From Rhodococcus sp. KRD162 (lineage in GTDB: Bacteria > Actinomycetota > Actinomycetes > Mycobacteriales > Mycobacteriaceae), in contig NZ_JABFAU010000005.1 of NCBI RefSeq assembly GCF_017168335.1, forward strand, positions 1 through 64,000: 64,000 nt of DNA, read 5' to 3'. The translations under genes were made by a program, and so were the position numbers. Each line of letters opens with the position of its first letter. The stretch's first letter is position 1. The notes beneath the pieces are model-generated. The model did no database searches, was not told the origin of the DNA, and saw nothing but the letters and a program-made list of their open reading frames with translations. Shown here in pieces: positions 26,616 to 36,954 of this stretch.

Positions 26616-27191
26616 ATGGGCATGGCCCGTAACCCACTCCGACGCTCCGAACTGGCCGACGCCGGTCTCCGCATCTTGGCCGGAGAGGGAGCCCGAGGAC
26701 TCACCCATCGCGCGATCGACGACGAGGCGCGAGTGCCGAGAGGAACTGCCTCGAACTACTTCAAGACCCGCGCGGACGTCATAGCCGGGCTCATCGAACG
26801 CATCGGAGAACGACTCGCCCCCGACCCACATGTCCACGAATCACTCGGTGCGATGCCGCCGAGCCCCGAACTCTTCGGTGCCTACATTCGAGACATCGTC
26901 GCTCGACTCATCGCCAATCGCGAGGTGACACTGGCCTTGTTCGAGCTGCGGCTCGAGGCGTCGAGACACCCGGACATCAGGAACGCACTCGGCGCGTGGC
27001 AGAGCTCGAGTTTCGCAGCGGACGTCGAATTCAACCTTGCCGCAGGACTTCCCGGGGGCGCGAAGGAAGTTGCCCTCTTCCACTACGCGATCGACGGCTT
27101 GTTACTGGACCGGCTGACGTATCCGATCGATCCCGACACATCCACCGACGAGGTCGTCGACGCTCTGGTCGCCGGGCTCTTGCATGGATAG
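26616..27191 (+). CDS. TetR-family transcriptional regulator
   Basis: The 191-residue protein has an N-terminal helix-turn-helix (GLTHRAIDDEARVPRGTASNYFKTRADVIAGLIERI) and a helical C-terminal domain. It is divergent from the dihydrofolate reductase-like gene, with a palindrome in the gap, so local autoregulation is likely. Starts at 26616 and 26622 are both possible and neither has a strong ribosome binding site. The ligand is unknown. Confidence 0.85.
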   Translation: MGMARNPLRRSELADAGLRILAGEGARGLTHRAIDDEARVPRGTASNYFKTRADVIAGLIERIGERLAPDPHVHESLGAMPPSPELFGAYIRDIVARLIANREVTLALFELRLEASRHPDIRNALGAWQSSSFAADVEFNLAAGLPGGAKEVALFHYAIDGLLLDRLTYPIDPDTSTDEVVDALVAGLLHG

Positions 27192-27214
27192 GCGCGGATC
27201 GAGAGACCCCAACT

Positions 27215-27604
27215 CTAGGCATCGAGCGGCGTCGTCACCGCAATCTTTCGGGCCCCATCCGCCAGCGTCACCACCTGATAGGCGTTGCGCTCGGTACCCA
27301 CCGGCGAACCGTCGGAATCGAGATTTTCCAACAGCAGGTGTCCGACCCACACTCCCGGCACCTCGATCTCGGTGACGATGTCTCGTGCGCGCACACCCTG
27401 TATCCCGCGCGAGCGGTAGAAGTCCTGCCCCTGCGCGAAGAACTCTCGCGTCTGTTCGGGATCGGCGATGGCCGCACAGCCGCGTGCAGTGACGGCCAAA
27501 GCCGGATAGTTGTAGATCTCCGCGAGCCCATCGAGGTCACCGGCGGTCAGATACCCCGTGTAGCGAATGAAGAAGTCTTCGATCGATTCCGTGTCAGGTT
27601 TCAT
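27215..27604 (-). CDS. NTF2/SnoaL-like domain protein
   Basis: The 129-residue protein has the NTF2-like layout: an N-terminal helix-rich part (SIEDFFIRYTGYLTAGDLDGLAEIYNYPAL) followed by strands ending VTLADGARKIAVTTPLDA. Such proteins are small enzymes or binding proteins of varied function. The ATG at 27604 gives the usual length; the frame stays open upstream into the divergent HTH gene. Substrate unknown. Confidence 0.7.
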   Translation of the reverse strand: MKPDTESIEDFFIRYTGYLTAGDLDGLAEIYNYPALAVTARGCAAIADPEQTREFFAQGQDFYRSRGIQGVRARDIVTEIEVPGVWVGHLLLENLDSDGSPVGTERNAYQVVTLADGARKIAVTTPLDA

Positions 27605-27665
27605 GATCGAAACGGTACGACCCATTCCCGTCAAGGCGGTGTCGGTGATCAGCGAAAATCGGGCA

Positions 27666-28049
27666 GTGCCGACAGAGACGACTTCTCCCAGTTCCCTGGA
27701 CAACGTCCTCACCCTGCGACGGGTGGTGCGCCAGCAGCGAATCGTCGAGTGGCTGAGTTCGGCGACACTGCCGCTCACCGCAGTGGCACTGGCGCAACGG
27801 CTCGGCGTGAGCGTCCGCACCGTCGAACGCGATCTCGCCCGCTTGCGTGAGAGTGGAGTACCCATCGTGTCGGTACCGGGTACGAACGGTGGTTCCCGCC
27901 TGGCATCTCAACGCAATCCCGAACCGGTGCAGTTGACCGTCCCCGAGATCTCCGCGCTCATTGCAAGCCTGGCCGCACTCGGCCCCACCGAAACCGACAG
28001 TGCCGCATCGGCAATGGATGCCCTCACTCGCGCGCTGACCGGAATCTGA
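27666..28049 (+). CDS. Short DeoR/WYL-type helix-turn-helix regulator
   Basis: The predicted protein has about 127 residues. Its core, PLTAVALAQRLGVSVRTVERDLARLRESGVPI, is the HTH_11 winged helix of WYL-family regulators. The usual 200-residue WYL sensor domain is missing: the frame stops normally after VPEISALIASLAALGPTETD and a short helix. It is divergent from the NTF2-like gene and probably regulates it. The GTG start at 27666 is a guess; earlier in-frame codons overlap the neighbour. Confidence 0.65.
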   Translation: MPTETTSPSSLDNVLTLRRVVRQQRIVEWLSSATLPLTAVALAQRLGVSVRTVERDLARLRESGVPIVSVPGTNGGSRLASQRNPEPVQLTVPEISALIASLAALGPTETDSAASAMDALTRALTGI

Positions 28050-28098
28050 GGGCATGGAAATGGAGATCCCAACCAGTCCACGGACACCTGATCGGATG

Positions 28099-28875
28099 TC
28101 ACACACGTGCAACCAGGGCCGGTAGCCCCACCGCCGCAGTGGTACGCCATCGATGATCGGCCATGTCCGAGACCTCGGTCTCGACCGGGTTGACCTCGAC
28201 CACCGTGGCTCCTGCGCTGCGAGCGATCGCAGGCAGTCCGGCGAACGGGTACACGACTCCGGAGGTTCCGACGACGAGTACGAGGTCTGCTTCGCGAACA
28301 GCCTTCTCGGCCGCACGCCACGCATCCTCGGGAAGAGATTCGCCGAACCAGACTGCGCCGGGACGGATCAGCCCGCCGCACAGCGGACACTCGGGCGGCG
28401 GAACCCGCTGATCCGCCTCGGCGGGTTCGTCGTCGGTGTCCTCGACGGCACCGCGCGCCCCGCAGTCGCTGCAGTACGGCTCGAACAATGACCCGTGCAC
28501 ATGAGACAACACTGTCGCTCCGGCCCGTTCGTGCAGGTCGTCGACGTTCTGAGTGGCGATGTCCACGTGTGCCCGACCTTGCCAGCTCGCCAGTGCAACG
28601 TGACCGGCATTGGGTTCGGAGCGCCGCACCAATGCTGCTCGCCATCGATACCAACCCCACACCAGGTCACTGTCGGCCGCCCACCCCTCGGGACTCGCGA
28701 GAGCCTTGGGGTCGAAGTCCTTCCACAGGCCGGTCTGCGCATCGCGAAACGTAGAGATACCCGATTCGGCGGACATTCCGGCCCCGGTGAGAACAGTGAT
28801 GCGCGAAGCAGTGCGTGCAGCGTCCACAACGGGCTCCGGGACAGCGTCGAACGACCGATCCTGAGGGTGTGCCAC
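28099..28875 (-). CDS. Sirtuin NAD-dependent protein deacylase
   Basis: The 258-residue SIR2-family protein has the NAD-binding GAGMSAESGISTFR (residues 31-44), TQNVDDLHERAG, the catalytic His in HVHGS, and a Zn site CSDC...CPLC. GTSGVVYPFAGLP follows. It resembles bacterial CobB-type enzymes that remove acyl groups from lysine. The GTG at 28875 places the NAD motif at the usual distance. It is divergent from a CHAP-domain gene across 48 bases. Confidence 0.9.
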   Translation of the reverse strand: MAHPQDRSFDAVPEPVVDAARTASRITVLTGAGMSAESGISTFRDAQTGLWKDFDPKALASPEGWAADSDLVWGWYRWRAALVRRSEPNAGHVALASWQGRAHVDIATQNVDDLHERAGATVLSHVHGSLFEPYCSDCGARGAVEDTDDEPAEADQRVPPPECPLCGGLIRPGAVWFGESLPEDAWRAAEKAVREADLVLVVGTSGVVYPFAGLPAIARSAGATVVEVNPVETEVSDMADHRWRTTAAVGLPALVARV

Positions 28876-28923
28876 GGTCTCATTGTGCCAAGCCGTGCCC
28901 CCGGTCGCGCTACCGTGGGCACC

Positions 28924-29520
28924 ATGAGCATGAAGACCGCGCCGCGCACGCGACGACAGTGGCCCTTGTGGGTTGCCGCGTGCACTGCCCTCGTCGTGGT
29001 CGTGGCGGTCGGGGTTCTGTGGCTGGCTCCGAGCCGGTACCTCCCGTGGGACACCGAAGCCTTCCCCGAGGTGAACAGCGGTGAGTTGACCGCTGATCAG
29101 GCCCGAGTCGTGGAGCTGTTGCGGGCCGAGCACGAGCAACAGCGGCCGGGAACGTTCTACGCCGAGGGCGTCGACGAGGCCTGGTGTGCCGATTTCGTCA
29201 GCTGGATCATGAAGGAAGCGGATATGCCCCTGTCGAACCCCAATTCGGGTTCGTGGCGCATACCCGGCGTCTACACACTGCAGGAGTACTACCAGCAGCA
29301 GGGTCGGTTCGAGGAAGTCGGCAGTTACACGCCCGTCGTGGGAGATGTGGTGTTGTACGACAATGCGAGCTGGGCCGGCCAACACACCAACGTGATCGTG
29401 GCCGTCGAGGGCGACGAGGCCATCACCGTCGGAGGCAACGAGGCCGGGAAGATTCGAGTCCACTCCCTGCACTACGAATCCGACCCGGGCGTTGTCGGAT
29501 TCGGCCGTCTGAACAGCTGA
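28924..29520 (+). CDS. Membrane-anchored CHAP-domain hydrolase
   Basis: The 198-residue protein has one N-terminal membrane segment (WVAACTALVVVVAVGVLWLA, residues 14-33) and an extracytoplasmic CHAP domain. The domain shows the catalytic Cys in EAWCADFVSWIM and His in GQHTNVIVAVEG. CHAP enzymes cleave peptidoglycan peptides or amide bonds. The short linker and anchor suggest action close to the membrane. The ATG at 28924 is used; another at 28930 is possible. Confidence 0.82.
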   Translation: MSMKTAPRTRRQWPLWVAACTALVVVVAVGVLWLAPSRYLPWDTEAFPEVNSGELTADQARVVELLRAEHEQQRPGTFYAEGVDEAWCADFVSWIMKEADMPLSNPNSGSWRIPGVYTLQEYYQQQGRFEEVGSYTPVVGDVVLYDNASWAGQHTNVIVAVEGDEAITVGGNEAGKIRVHSLHYESDPGVVGFGRLNS

Positions 29521-29592
29521 CGGTCAGCTGCCGGGACGGCTCCCGTCGCCGTAGCAGCGTGCACCGCCGTTTGACCTGGACGCTACGTCATG

Positions 29593-29605
29593 GTTCACAG
29601 TGAAC
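29593..29605. promoter_or_regulatory. Palindrome before the MerR gene
   Basis: GTTCAC-A-GTGAAC is a perfect palindrome ending two bases before the ATG at 29608. It is well placed for autoregulation by the MerR-family protein and argues for the later of two possible starts. Confidence 0.5.
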
Positions 29606-29607
29606 GT

Positions 29608-30408
29608 ATGAGAATCGGATCGCTGGCGGATGCCGCTGGAACGACCCCTCGGACGGTGCGCCACTACCACCGTCTCGGCCTGCTCGCCGAACCGCGCCGC
29701 TTGTCCAACGGGTATCGCGAGTATTCGATCGACGACGTGGTGCGGCTGATGAGAATTCGGTGGCTGGCGGACTGCGGGATGCCCTTGGGCGAGATTGCGA
29801 CGGTACTGGGCGGGGTCCCAGCAGACGAGTCCGACGTGGTCGCTGATTTGCGCGCTCTGCTGACCGGAATCGAATCGCAGCAGAAGCTGCTGGCGCGCAA
29901 GCACACTCGCCTGTCGGCATTGCTCGACGACGCCGTCGAACGACGAAGGCTGAGCGCACTTCCACACACTGTGGCCGACGTGCTGACCGCGGCGATCGAT
30001 GCAGCTGCCGACGCGGACCGAGAAGCGCTGACCCGCGAACGCGACCTCCTGGAGGTGATGGCGATATCGGGCACCGTTCCGGCCTCGTTCTTCGAGACGG
30101 TGACCGCGACGCTGCTCGATGACGACCGACGTCGACGGTATCTCGGGCTTCTCCGCAGATTCAGCGCTCTCGACGGTCGGGATCCAGATGCGGTCGAGGC
30201 CGATATCGATTCTCTTGCAGTGGATGTGGTGTCGATGCTCGATCTCGACCCGCTGCTGTCCACACCGCCCGCCGCCGGGGATGCGCCTGGCACGAGCGCT
30301 CTGAGTATCGACGACATCGTGCCCGATCCGGCGCAGCGCGCAGTGATCGTTCGAGCGTCCGCACGTCTGTTGCGCCGCGAAAACACCCGGTCCGAAGGCA
30401 CGCAATGA
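29608..30408 (+). CDS. MerR-family transcriptional regulator
   Basis: The predicted protein has 266 residues. The N-terminal MerR winged helix is RIGSLADAAGTTPRTVRHYHRLGLLAEPRRLSNGYREY. A coiled dimerisation helix and an about 180-residue C-terminal effector region with no recognised ligand motif or cysteine cluster follow. That makes metal sensing unlikely. Its stop overlaps the start of a membrane-protein gene (ATGA), so that protein is probably its functional partner or target. Confidence 0.85.
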   Translation: MRIGSLADAAGTTPRTVRHYHRLGLLAEPRRLSNGYREYSIDDVVRLMRIRWLADCGMPLGEIATVLGGVPADESDVVADLRALLTGIESQQKLLARKHTRLSALLDDAVERRRLSALPHTVADVLTAAIDAAADADREALTRERDLLEVMAISGTVPASFFETVTATLLDDDRRRRYLGLLRRFSALDGRDPDAVEADIDSLAVDVVSMLDLDPLLSTPPAAGDAPGTSALSIDDIVPDPAQRAVIVRASARLLRRENTRSEGTQ

Positions 30409-31082
30409 CAGCCGAAACGGCAGTCCGGGTGGGTAGGTGGCGCTCGATGCTGCTGTGGATGCGGGGCCGTCGTGCACCGATTCCGACGGACTCGCTGGTG
30501 TTCACGGCCACGCGCGGAACTCTCGCGATGCCCATGATGTTCGGTGCGGCCACCGTCATCGAGATGGTCGTTCTCCATCTGCTGATTCCGTGGCTGTGGC
30601 TCAGCATTGCGGTTGCAGTCTTGTCCATTGCTTCTCTGGTGGCAGTTGCATCATCGCTCGCCCTGGATCGGGTGCACCCGCACGTTCTGTCAGCCGACGC
30701 ACTCACTCTGCGCGTTTCCGGAACGGTGGTCGCGACGCTGGACCGGGCCACGATCGTGTCCGCGCGAATTCACCGGCGGCGCGGTGTCGTGTCGCCCACC
30801 CTCGACGGCAGCAGGCTCGTCCTGCCGAACCAGGACGGAACCACGGTGGACATCGAACTATCGACTGCAACAGCAGTAGTGGTTCCCGCACTCCTGAAGC
30901 GGCGACAGGTATCAGGAACCGCCCGCTCGTTCGGTCTTCAGGTGGACGATGCGACCGCACTTGTCGTCGCGCTGACGCGGTCCTCACCCGGTGCTGCACG
31001 ACGCAGCAGGACCGTTGCAGTCGACAAGACCACCACCGCCAGCACGGTGGCACCGAATCCGGCCCAGATGGGCGAGGTGTAG
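30405..31082 (+). CDS. Membrane protein coupled to the MerR regulator
   Basis: The 225-residue protein has two adjacent membrane helices (residues about 43-85) and a C-terminal soluble region of beta-strand type (LTLRVSGTVVATLDRATIVSARI and following). No named family was recognised. The last 48 codons run antisense into the 3' end of the convergent MFS gene. The final Arg/Thr-rich stretch after ALVVALTRSSPG looks unlike the rest and may be an acquired extension. It is translationally coupled to the MerR gene. Confidence 0.7.
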   Translation: MTAETAVRVGRWRSMLLWMRGRRAPIPTDSLVFTATRGTLAMPMMFGAATVIEMVVLHLLIPWLWLSIAVAVLSIASLVAVASSLALDRVHPHVLSADALTLRVSGTVVATLDRATIVSARIHRRRGVVSPTLDGSRLVLPNQDGTTVDIELSTATAVVVPALLKRRQVSGTARSFGLQVDDATALVVALTRSSPGAARRSRTVAVDKTTTASTVAPNPAQMGEV

Positions 31083-32140
31083 CCGAGACCGGCCGAGATC
31101 GTGACACCACCGACCCACGCGCCCAGCGCATTTCCGAGATTGAACGCTGCGATGTTGGCACCGGAGGCCATCGTCGGAGCGCCGGGTGCGAACGACATCA
31201 CCCGCATCTGCAGGGCCGGCACCGTCGCGAATCCGAACGCCCCCATCAGGGCGAGGGACGCGATCGTCGCCGGGCGGCTCTGTGCAGTGAGTGCGAAGAA
31301 GACCAGGACCACAGCGAGCACGCCGAGCAACGCCAACAGTGTGACGGTGACGTTCCGGTCGGCAGCTTTGCCGCCGAGGTAGTTTCCGACGAACAGACCT
31401 CCCCCGAACAGCACGAGCAACCAGGGCACCGAACTGGGGGCGAAACCACTGACTTCGGTGAGGGTGAACGCGATATAGGTGAACGCTCCGAACATGCCGC
31501 CGAAGCCCAACACCGTGGTGGCAATGGAGAGCCAGACCTGTAGTGATCGAAACGCACGCAATTCGCGGCGCAGATCTCTACCCTCGGCGCGCACTCGCTC
31601 GCGGGGCACCAGGGCCGCGATTCCGATCAGTGCGATGATCCCGATCACCGTGATGGCCCAGAACGTCGAGCGCCATCCGTAGTTCTGGCCGAGGAATGTG
31701 CCGAACGGAACACCCAGAACGTTGGCCGCGGTGAGGCCCGCGAACATCATCGCGATCGCTGCGGCCTTCTTCGCCGGCTCGACGAGGCCGGCCGCGACCA
31801 CAGCACCGATACCGAAGAACGCGCCATGACACAGCGCAGCGACGACACGGCCGATCAGCAACATCTCGTAACTGCCCGACAGTGCCGAGATCAGGTTTCC
31901 CGCGACGAACAGGCACATCAAGGATTGCAGCACTGTCTTGCGAGGAAAACGCGTCACGGCGGCAGTGAGGACCACGGCCCCGACGACGACGGAGAGCGCA
32001 TAGCCGGTGATGAGCCAGCCTGCGGTGGCCTCGGTGACCGCGAAATCGGCCGCGACGTCAGGCAGTAGTCCCATGATGACGAATTCGGTCAATCCGATGC
32101 CGAATCCTCCGATTGCGAGGGCGAGCAAGCCTAGAGGCAT
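30938..32140 (-). CDS. MFS drug exporter (DHA1 family, Cmr/AraJ-like)
   Basis: The 400-residue protein has 12 hydrophobic segments. It opens with GIGLTEFVIMGLLPDVAADF, the pattern of AraJ/Cmx-type exporters that include chloramphenicol pumps. GVPFGTFLGQNYGWRSTFW is a further conserved segment. AGGAG lies before the ATG. The substrate cannot be told from sequence. Its final 145 bases overlap the convergent membrane-protein gene. Confidence 0.88.
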   Translation of the reverse strand: MPLGLLALAIGGFGIGLTEFVIMGLLPDVAADFAVTEATAGWLITGYALSVVVGAVVLTAAVTRFPRKTVLQSLMCLFVAGNLISALSGSYEMLLIGRVVAALCHGAFFGIGAVVAAGLVEPAKKAAAIAMMFAGLTAANVLGVPFGTFLGQNYGWRSTFWAITVIGIIALIGIAALVPRERVRAEGRDLRRELRAFRSLQVWLSIATTVLGFGGMFGAFTYIAFTLTEVSGFAPSSVPWLLVLFGGGLFVGNYLGGKAADRNVTVTLLALLGVLAVVLVFFALTAQSRPATIASLALMGAFGFATVPALQMRVMSFAPGAPTMASGANIAAFNLGNALGAWVGGVTISAGLGYTSPIWAGFGATVLAVVVLSTATVLLRRAAPGEDRVSATTSAVASST

Positions 32141-32195
32141 GACGAGGCTCCTGAGTTGAAAGAGGCGTACGCAGTTATCCTGCTAGCGCATGTAC

Positions 32196-32229
32196 TTGCA
32201 CGCGCGCTGTAAATAGTTGCATGCGCGCG
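32196..32229. promoter_or_regulatory. Tandem direct repeats upstream of the MFS gene
   Basis: TTGCACGCGCGC (32196-32207) and TTGCATGCGCGCG (32217-32229) are 21 bases apart, two helical turns. They lie in the divergent region between the MFS and acyltransferase genes. They look like a two-site operator, but no regulator gene is adjacent. The remainder of 32141-32398 shows no gene. Confidence 0.45.
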
Positions 32230-32398
32230 TTACCAGTGCAAGCCGATAACGCCGGCGGCGTCAGTACCGCGACGCGAGCTGGGGCTATCGGCCCGAACCG
32301 GACTCTGCGCAGTGCTTCACGTCGCGTACACGTATTGTTTGCCCGGTATCGCACACCCGACCGAGTAGTCGATCGACAGCCGGAGCCACTTCTTCTTC

Positions 32399-34567
32399 AT
32401 GCATGTACATCCGAGTACCGACCGCGGCTCGGCCTCCGACTTCTCGGCGGCGGTCCACGACGCGCCGGTTTGCGCCTCCGAGCGACCAGCGCCAGGCACG
32501 CAGTCCCCTGGTGTCCAGAATCGACCACCGCAGCGGCGAGATCTCAACGGTCTGCGCGGTGTGGCCATCGCCCTCGTCGTCATATTCCACATTTGGCTGG
32601 GTCGGGTATCGGGGGGCGTCGATGTCTTCCTGACATTGTCCGGGTTCTTCTTCACCGCGTCCCTAATGCGATCGGCTCAGGCCGGAGCCAGCCTCAATCC
32701 GGTCACTCGCGTCGTCCGAGTACTGCGCAGGCTCGGTCCACCCCTGCTGATCACCCTTCTCGCCGTGGCTGTCGCGTCGGTGTTCCTGTTACCACGCACC
32801 CGCTGGGCGGATCTGGGCGATCAACTTGTCTCCGGTGTGTTCTATTACGTCAACTGGCAACTCGCGACAACAGCAAACGACTACCTGGCCGCCGACCCGT
32901 CGGTGAGTCCTGTCCAGCATTTGTGGTCGGTGGCCGTGCAGTTCCAGTTCTATCTGTTCGCCATCGCCGTCGTATTCGGCCTCGCGTGGGTCCGGCGCAA
33001 AGTCCGCCCGGACGGACCTCGCAGTCTTCGGCCGCGCACCTTCGCAGTGATCTTCTTCGCGATCGCCGTGGTGTCCTTCGTGTACGCGGCGGACGGTGTG
33101 CAACGGCATCAGGCCTGGAACTACTACGACACCGGCGCACGGCTCTGGGAGATCATGCTCGGTGCCACCGTCGCCGCTGTGTTCGCGGCCCGAAGCACCG
33201 GGCCCCGGCGAGAGGACTCGGAGCGCTACCCCAGGGTGTCCTCGACCGCGCGCGGTGTGCTCGCCGTTGTCGGGATGACCGTCATCGTCGTCTGCGGCTT
33301 CGTCGTCGACGGGGTGACCGACTTTCCCGGACCTCTCGCGCTGATTCCGGTGCTGGCCACGCTCGCGCTGATCATCGCCGGCTCGGAGACCGCCGTCGCC
33401 GCCACCCTGTCCAACCGGTTCTTCGCATGGGTCGGGTCGATCGCGTTTCCGCTGTACCTGTGGCACTGGCCGTTGCTGATCTTCTACCTCGCGGTCACCG
33501 GTAAACCCCATGCCGATGTGCTCGGCGGTCTCGGCATCATCGCCGCCTCGGTCGCTCTCGCGTGGCTCACCGTCAGACTGGTCGAGCGACCGACACAATC
33601 GACCACACTGACTCCGGGACGGATCGCGGTCACAACCTGCGCGGCGATCGCCGCGATCGCGGTCACCGTGGGTTCGATCGGCTGGAACATCTACATCGCT
33701 CGTGCGATCAGCGCCGTGCAATCCAGTGGCACGGTCGTGGACCTCACCCACCCGGGCGCGCTCGAGCTGACCGACGGAATCCGCGCGGACCCGGCCGACG
33801 TGAGCCCTCCGCTCTACTCGGCTCCGGAGGATCTCCCCGTCACCACCCTCGAGGGGTGCATCGCAGACTTCGAAACCCGCGACGCACTGTCGTGCACGTA
33901 CGGCGACGTCAACGCCGCCAGAACGATTGTGCTCGCCGGCAGCTCACACGCCGAGCACTGGGTGACAGCCCTCGATGCACTAGGACTGCAGCACGGGTTC
34001 AAGGTCGTCACATTCTTGAAGATGGGATGCCCGCTGAGCGTGGACACGATGCCGATGCTCGGTCCAAACGAGTATCCGGACTGCCTGGACTGGACGCAGA
34101 CCGTGCTCAGCGACGTCGCCGCGATGGCACCGGAGTACGTGTTCACCACCGCCACCCGCCCGCGGGAGGATGCTCCGGGCGACTACACACCCACCTGGTA
34201 CACCTCGGTGTGGCGACAACTGGCCGCCGACGGTGTCGGAATACTCGGTGTCCGCGACACTCCGTGGCTCGCATACCGCGCCATCGACTGCCTTGCCGAC
34301 GGCGGTACGGCCACCTCGTGCGGTATACCGAGAGACGACGCGTTGGACTCGGTCAATCCAGCATTGGCCTCGTCGTTCCAGCTGCAGGGATTCTCCGCTC
34401 TCGACCTGTCCAACGCGGTCTGCGATGTCACGGTGTGCCGAGCCGAGCAAGGCAACGTACTGATCTACCGTGACGAGCACCACCTCACCGCGACGTACGT
34501 GCGCACGCTGACCACCGAGCTGGGACGGCAGATCGGATCGGCCACCGGATGGTGGAGCGGACCGTGA
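32399..34567 (+). CDS. Membrane acyltransferase with C-terminal SGNH domain (OafA-like)
   Basis: The predicted protein has 722 residues. A disordered N-terminal stretch of about 45 residues is followed by an acyltransferase-3 domain of about 10 helices (RDLNGLRGVAIALVVIFHIW, then SGFFFTASL). The catalytic His is in the first helix region. After a linker, an SGNH domain begins with VLAGSSHAEHW and ends with DEHHLTATYVRTL. Such two-domain proteins O-acetylate envelope polysaccharides or peptidoglycan. The start is uncertain because no strong ribosome binding site is visible. Confidence 0.87.
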   Translation: MHVHPSTDRGSASDFSAAVHDAPVCASERPAPGTQSPGVQNRPPQRRDLNGLRGVAIALVVIFHIWLGRVSGGVDVFLTLSGFFFTASLMRSAQAGASLNPVTRVVRVLRRLGPPLLITLLAVAVASVFLLPRTRWADLGDQLVSGVFYYVNWQLATTANDYLAADPSVSPVQHLWSVAVQFQFYLFAIAVVFGLAWVRRKVRPDGPRSLRPRTFAVIFFAIAVVSFVYAADGVQRHQAWNYYDTGARLWEIMLGATVAAVFAARSTGPRREDSERYPRVSSTARGVLAVVGMTVIVVCGFVVDGVTDFPGPLALIPVLATLALIIAGSETAVAATLSNRFFAWVGSIAFPLYLWHWPLLIFYLAVTGKPHADVLGGLGIIAASVALAWLTVRLVERPTQSTTLTPGRIAVTTCAAIAAIAVTVGSIGWNIYIARAISAVQSSGTVVDLTHPGALELTDGIRADPADVSPPLYSAPEDLPVTTLEGCIADFETRDALSCTYGDVNAARTIVLAGSSHAEHWVTALDALGLQHGFKVVTFLKMGCPLSVDTMPMLGPNEYPDCLDWTQTVLSDVAAMAPEYVFTTATRPREDAPGDYTPTWYTSVWRQLAADGVGILGVRDTPWLAYRAIDCLADGGTATSCGIPRDDALDSVNPALASSFQLQGFSALDLSNAVCDVTVCRAEQGNVLIYRDEHHLTATYVRTLTTELGRQIGSATGWWSGP

Positions 34568-34623
34568 CCGGAGCGACCCGCACTCGGTAAGCCCGGGCCC
34601 CCCGGTCACAGTAGGGTTGATCC

Positions 34624-36951
<2,328 letters not shown>

Positions 36952-36954
36952 CAT

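Noticed and set aside
32221..33504. 427-residue plus-strand frame overlapping the acyltransferase
   Set aside because: The frame is Arg-rich and has no domain; the membrane acyltransferase in the other frame is clearly coding.
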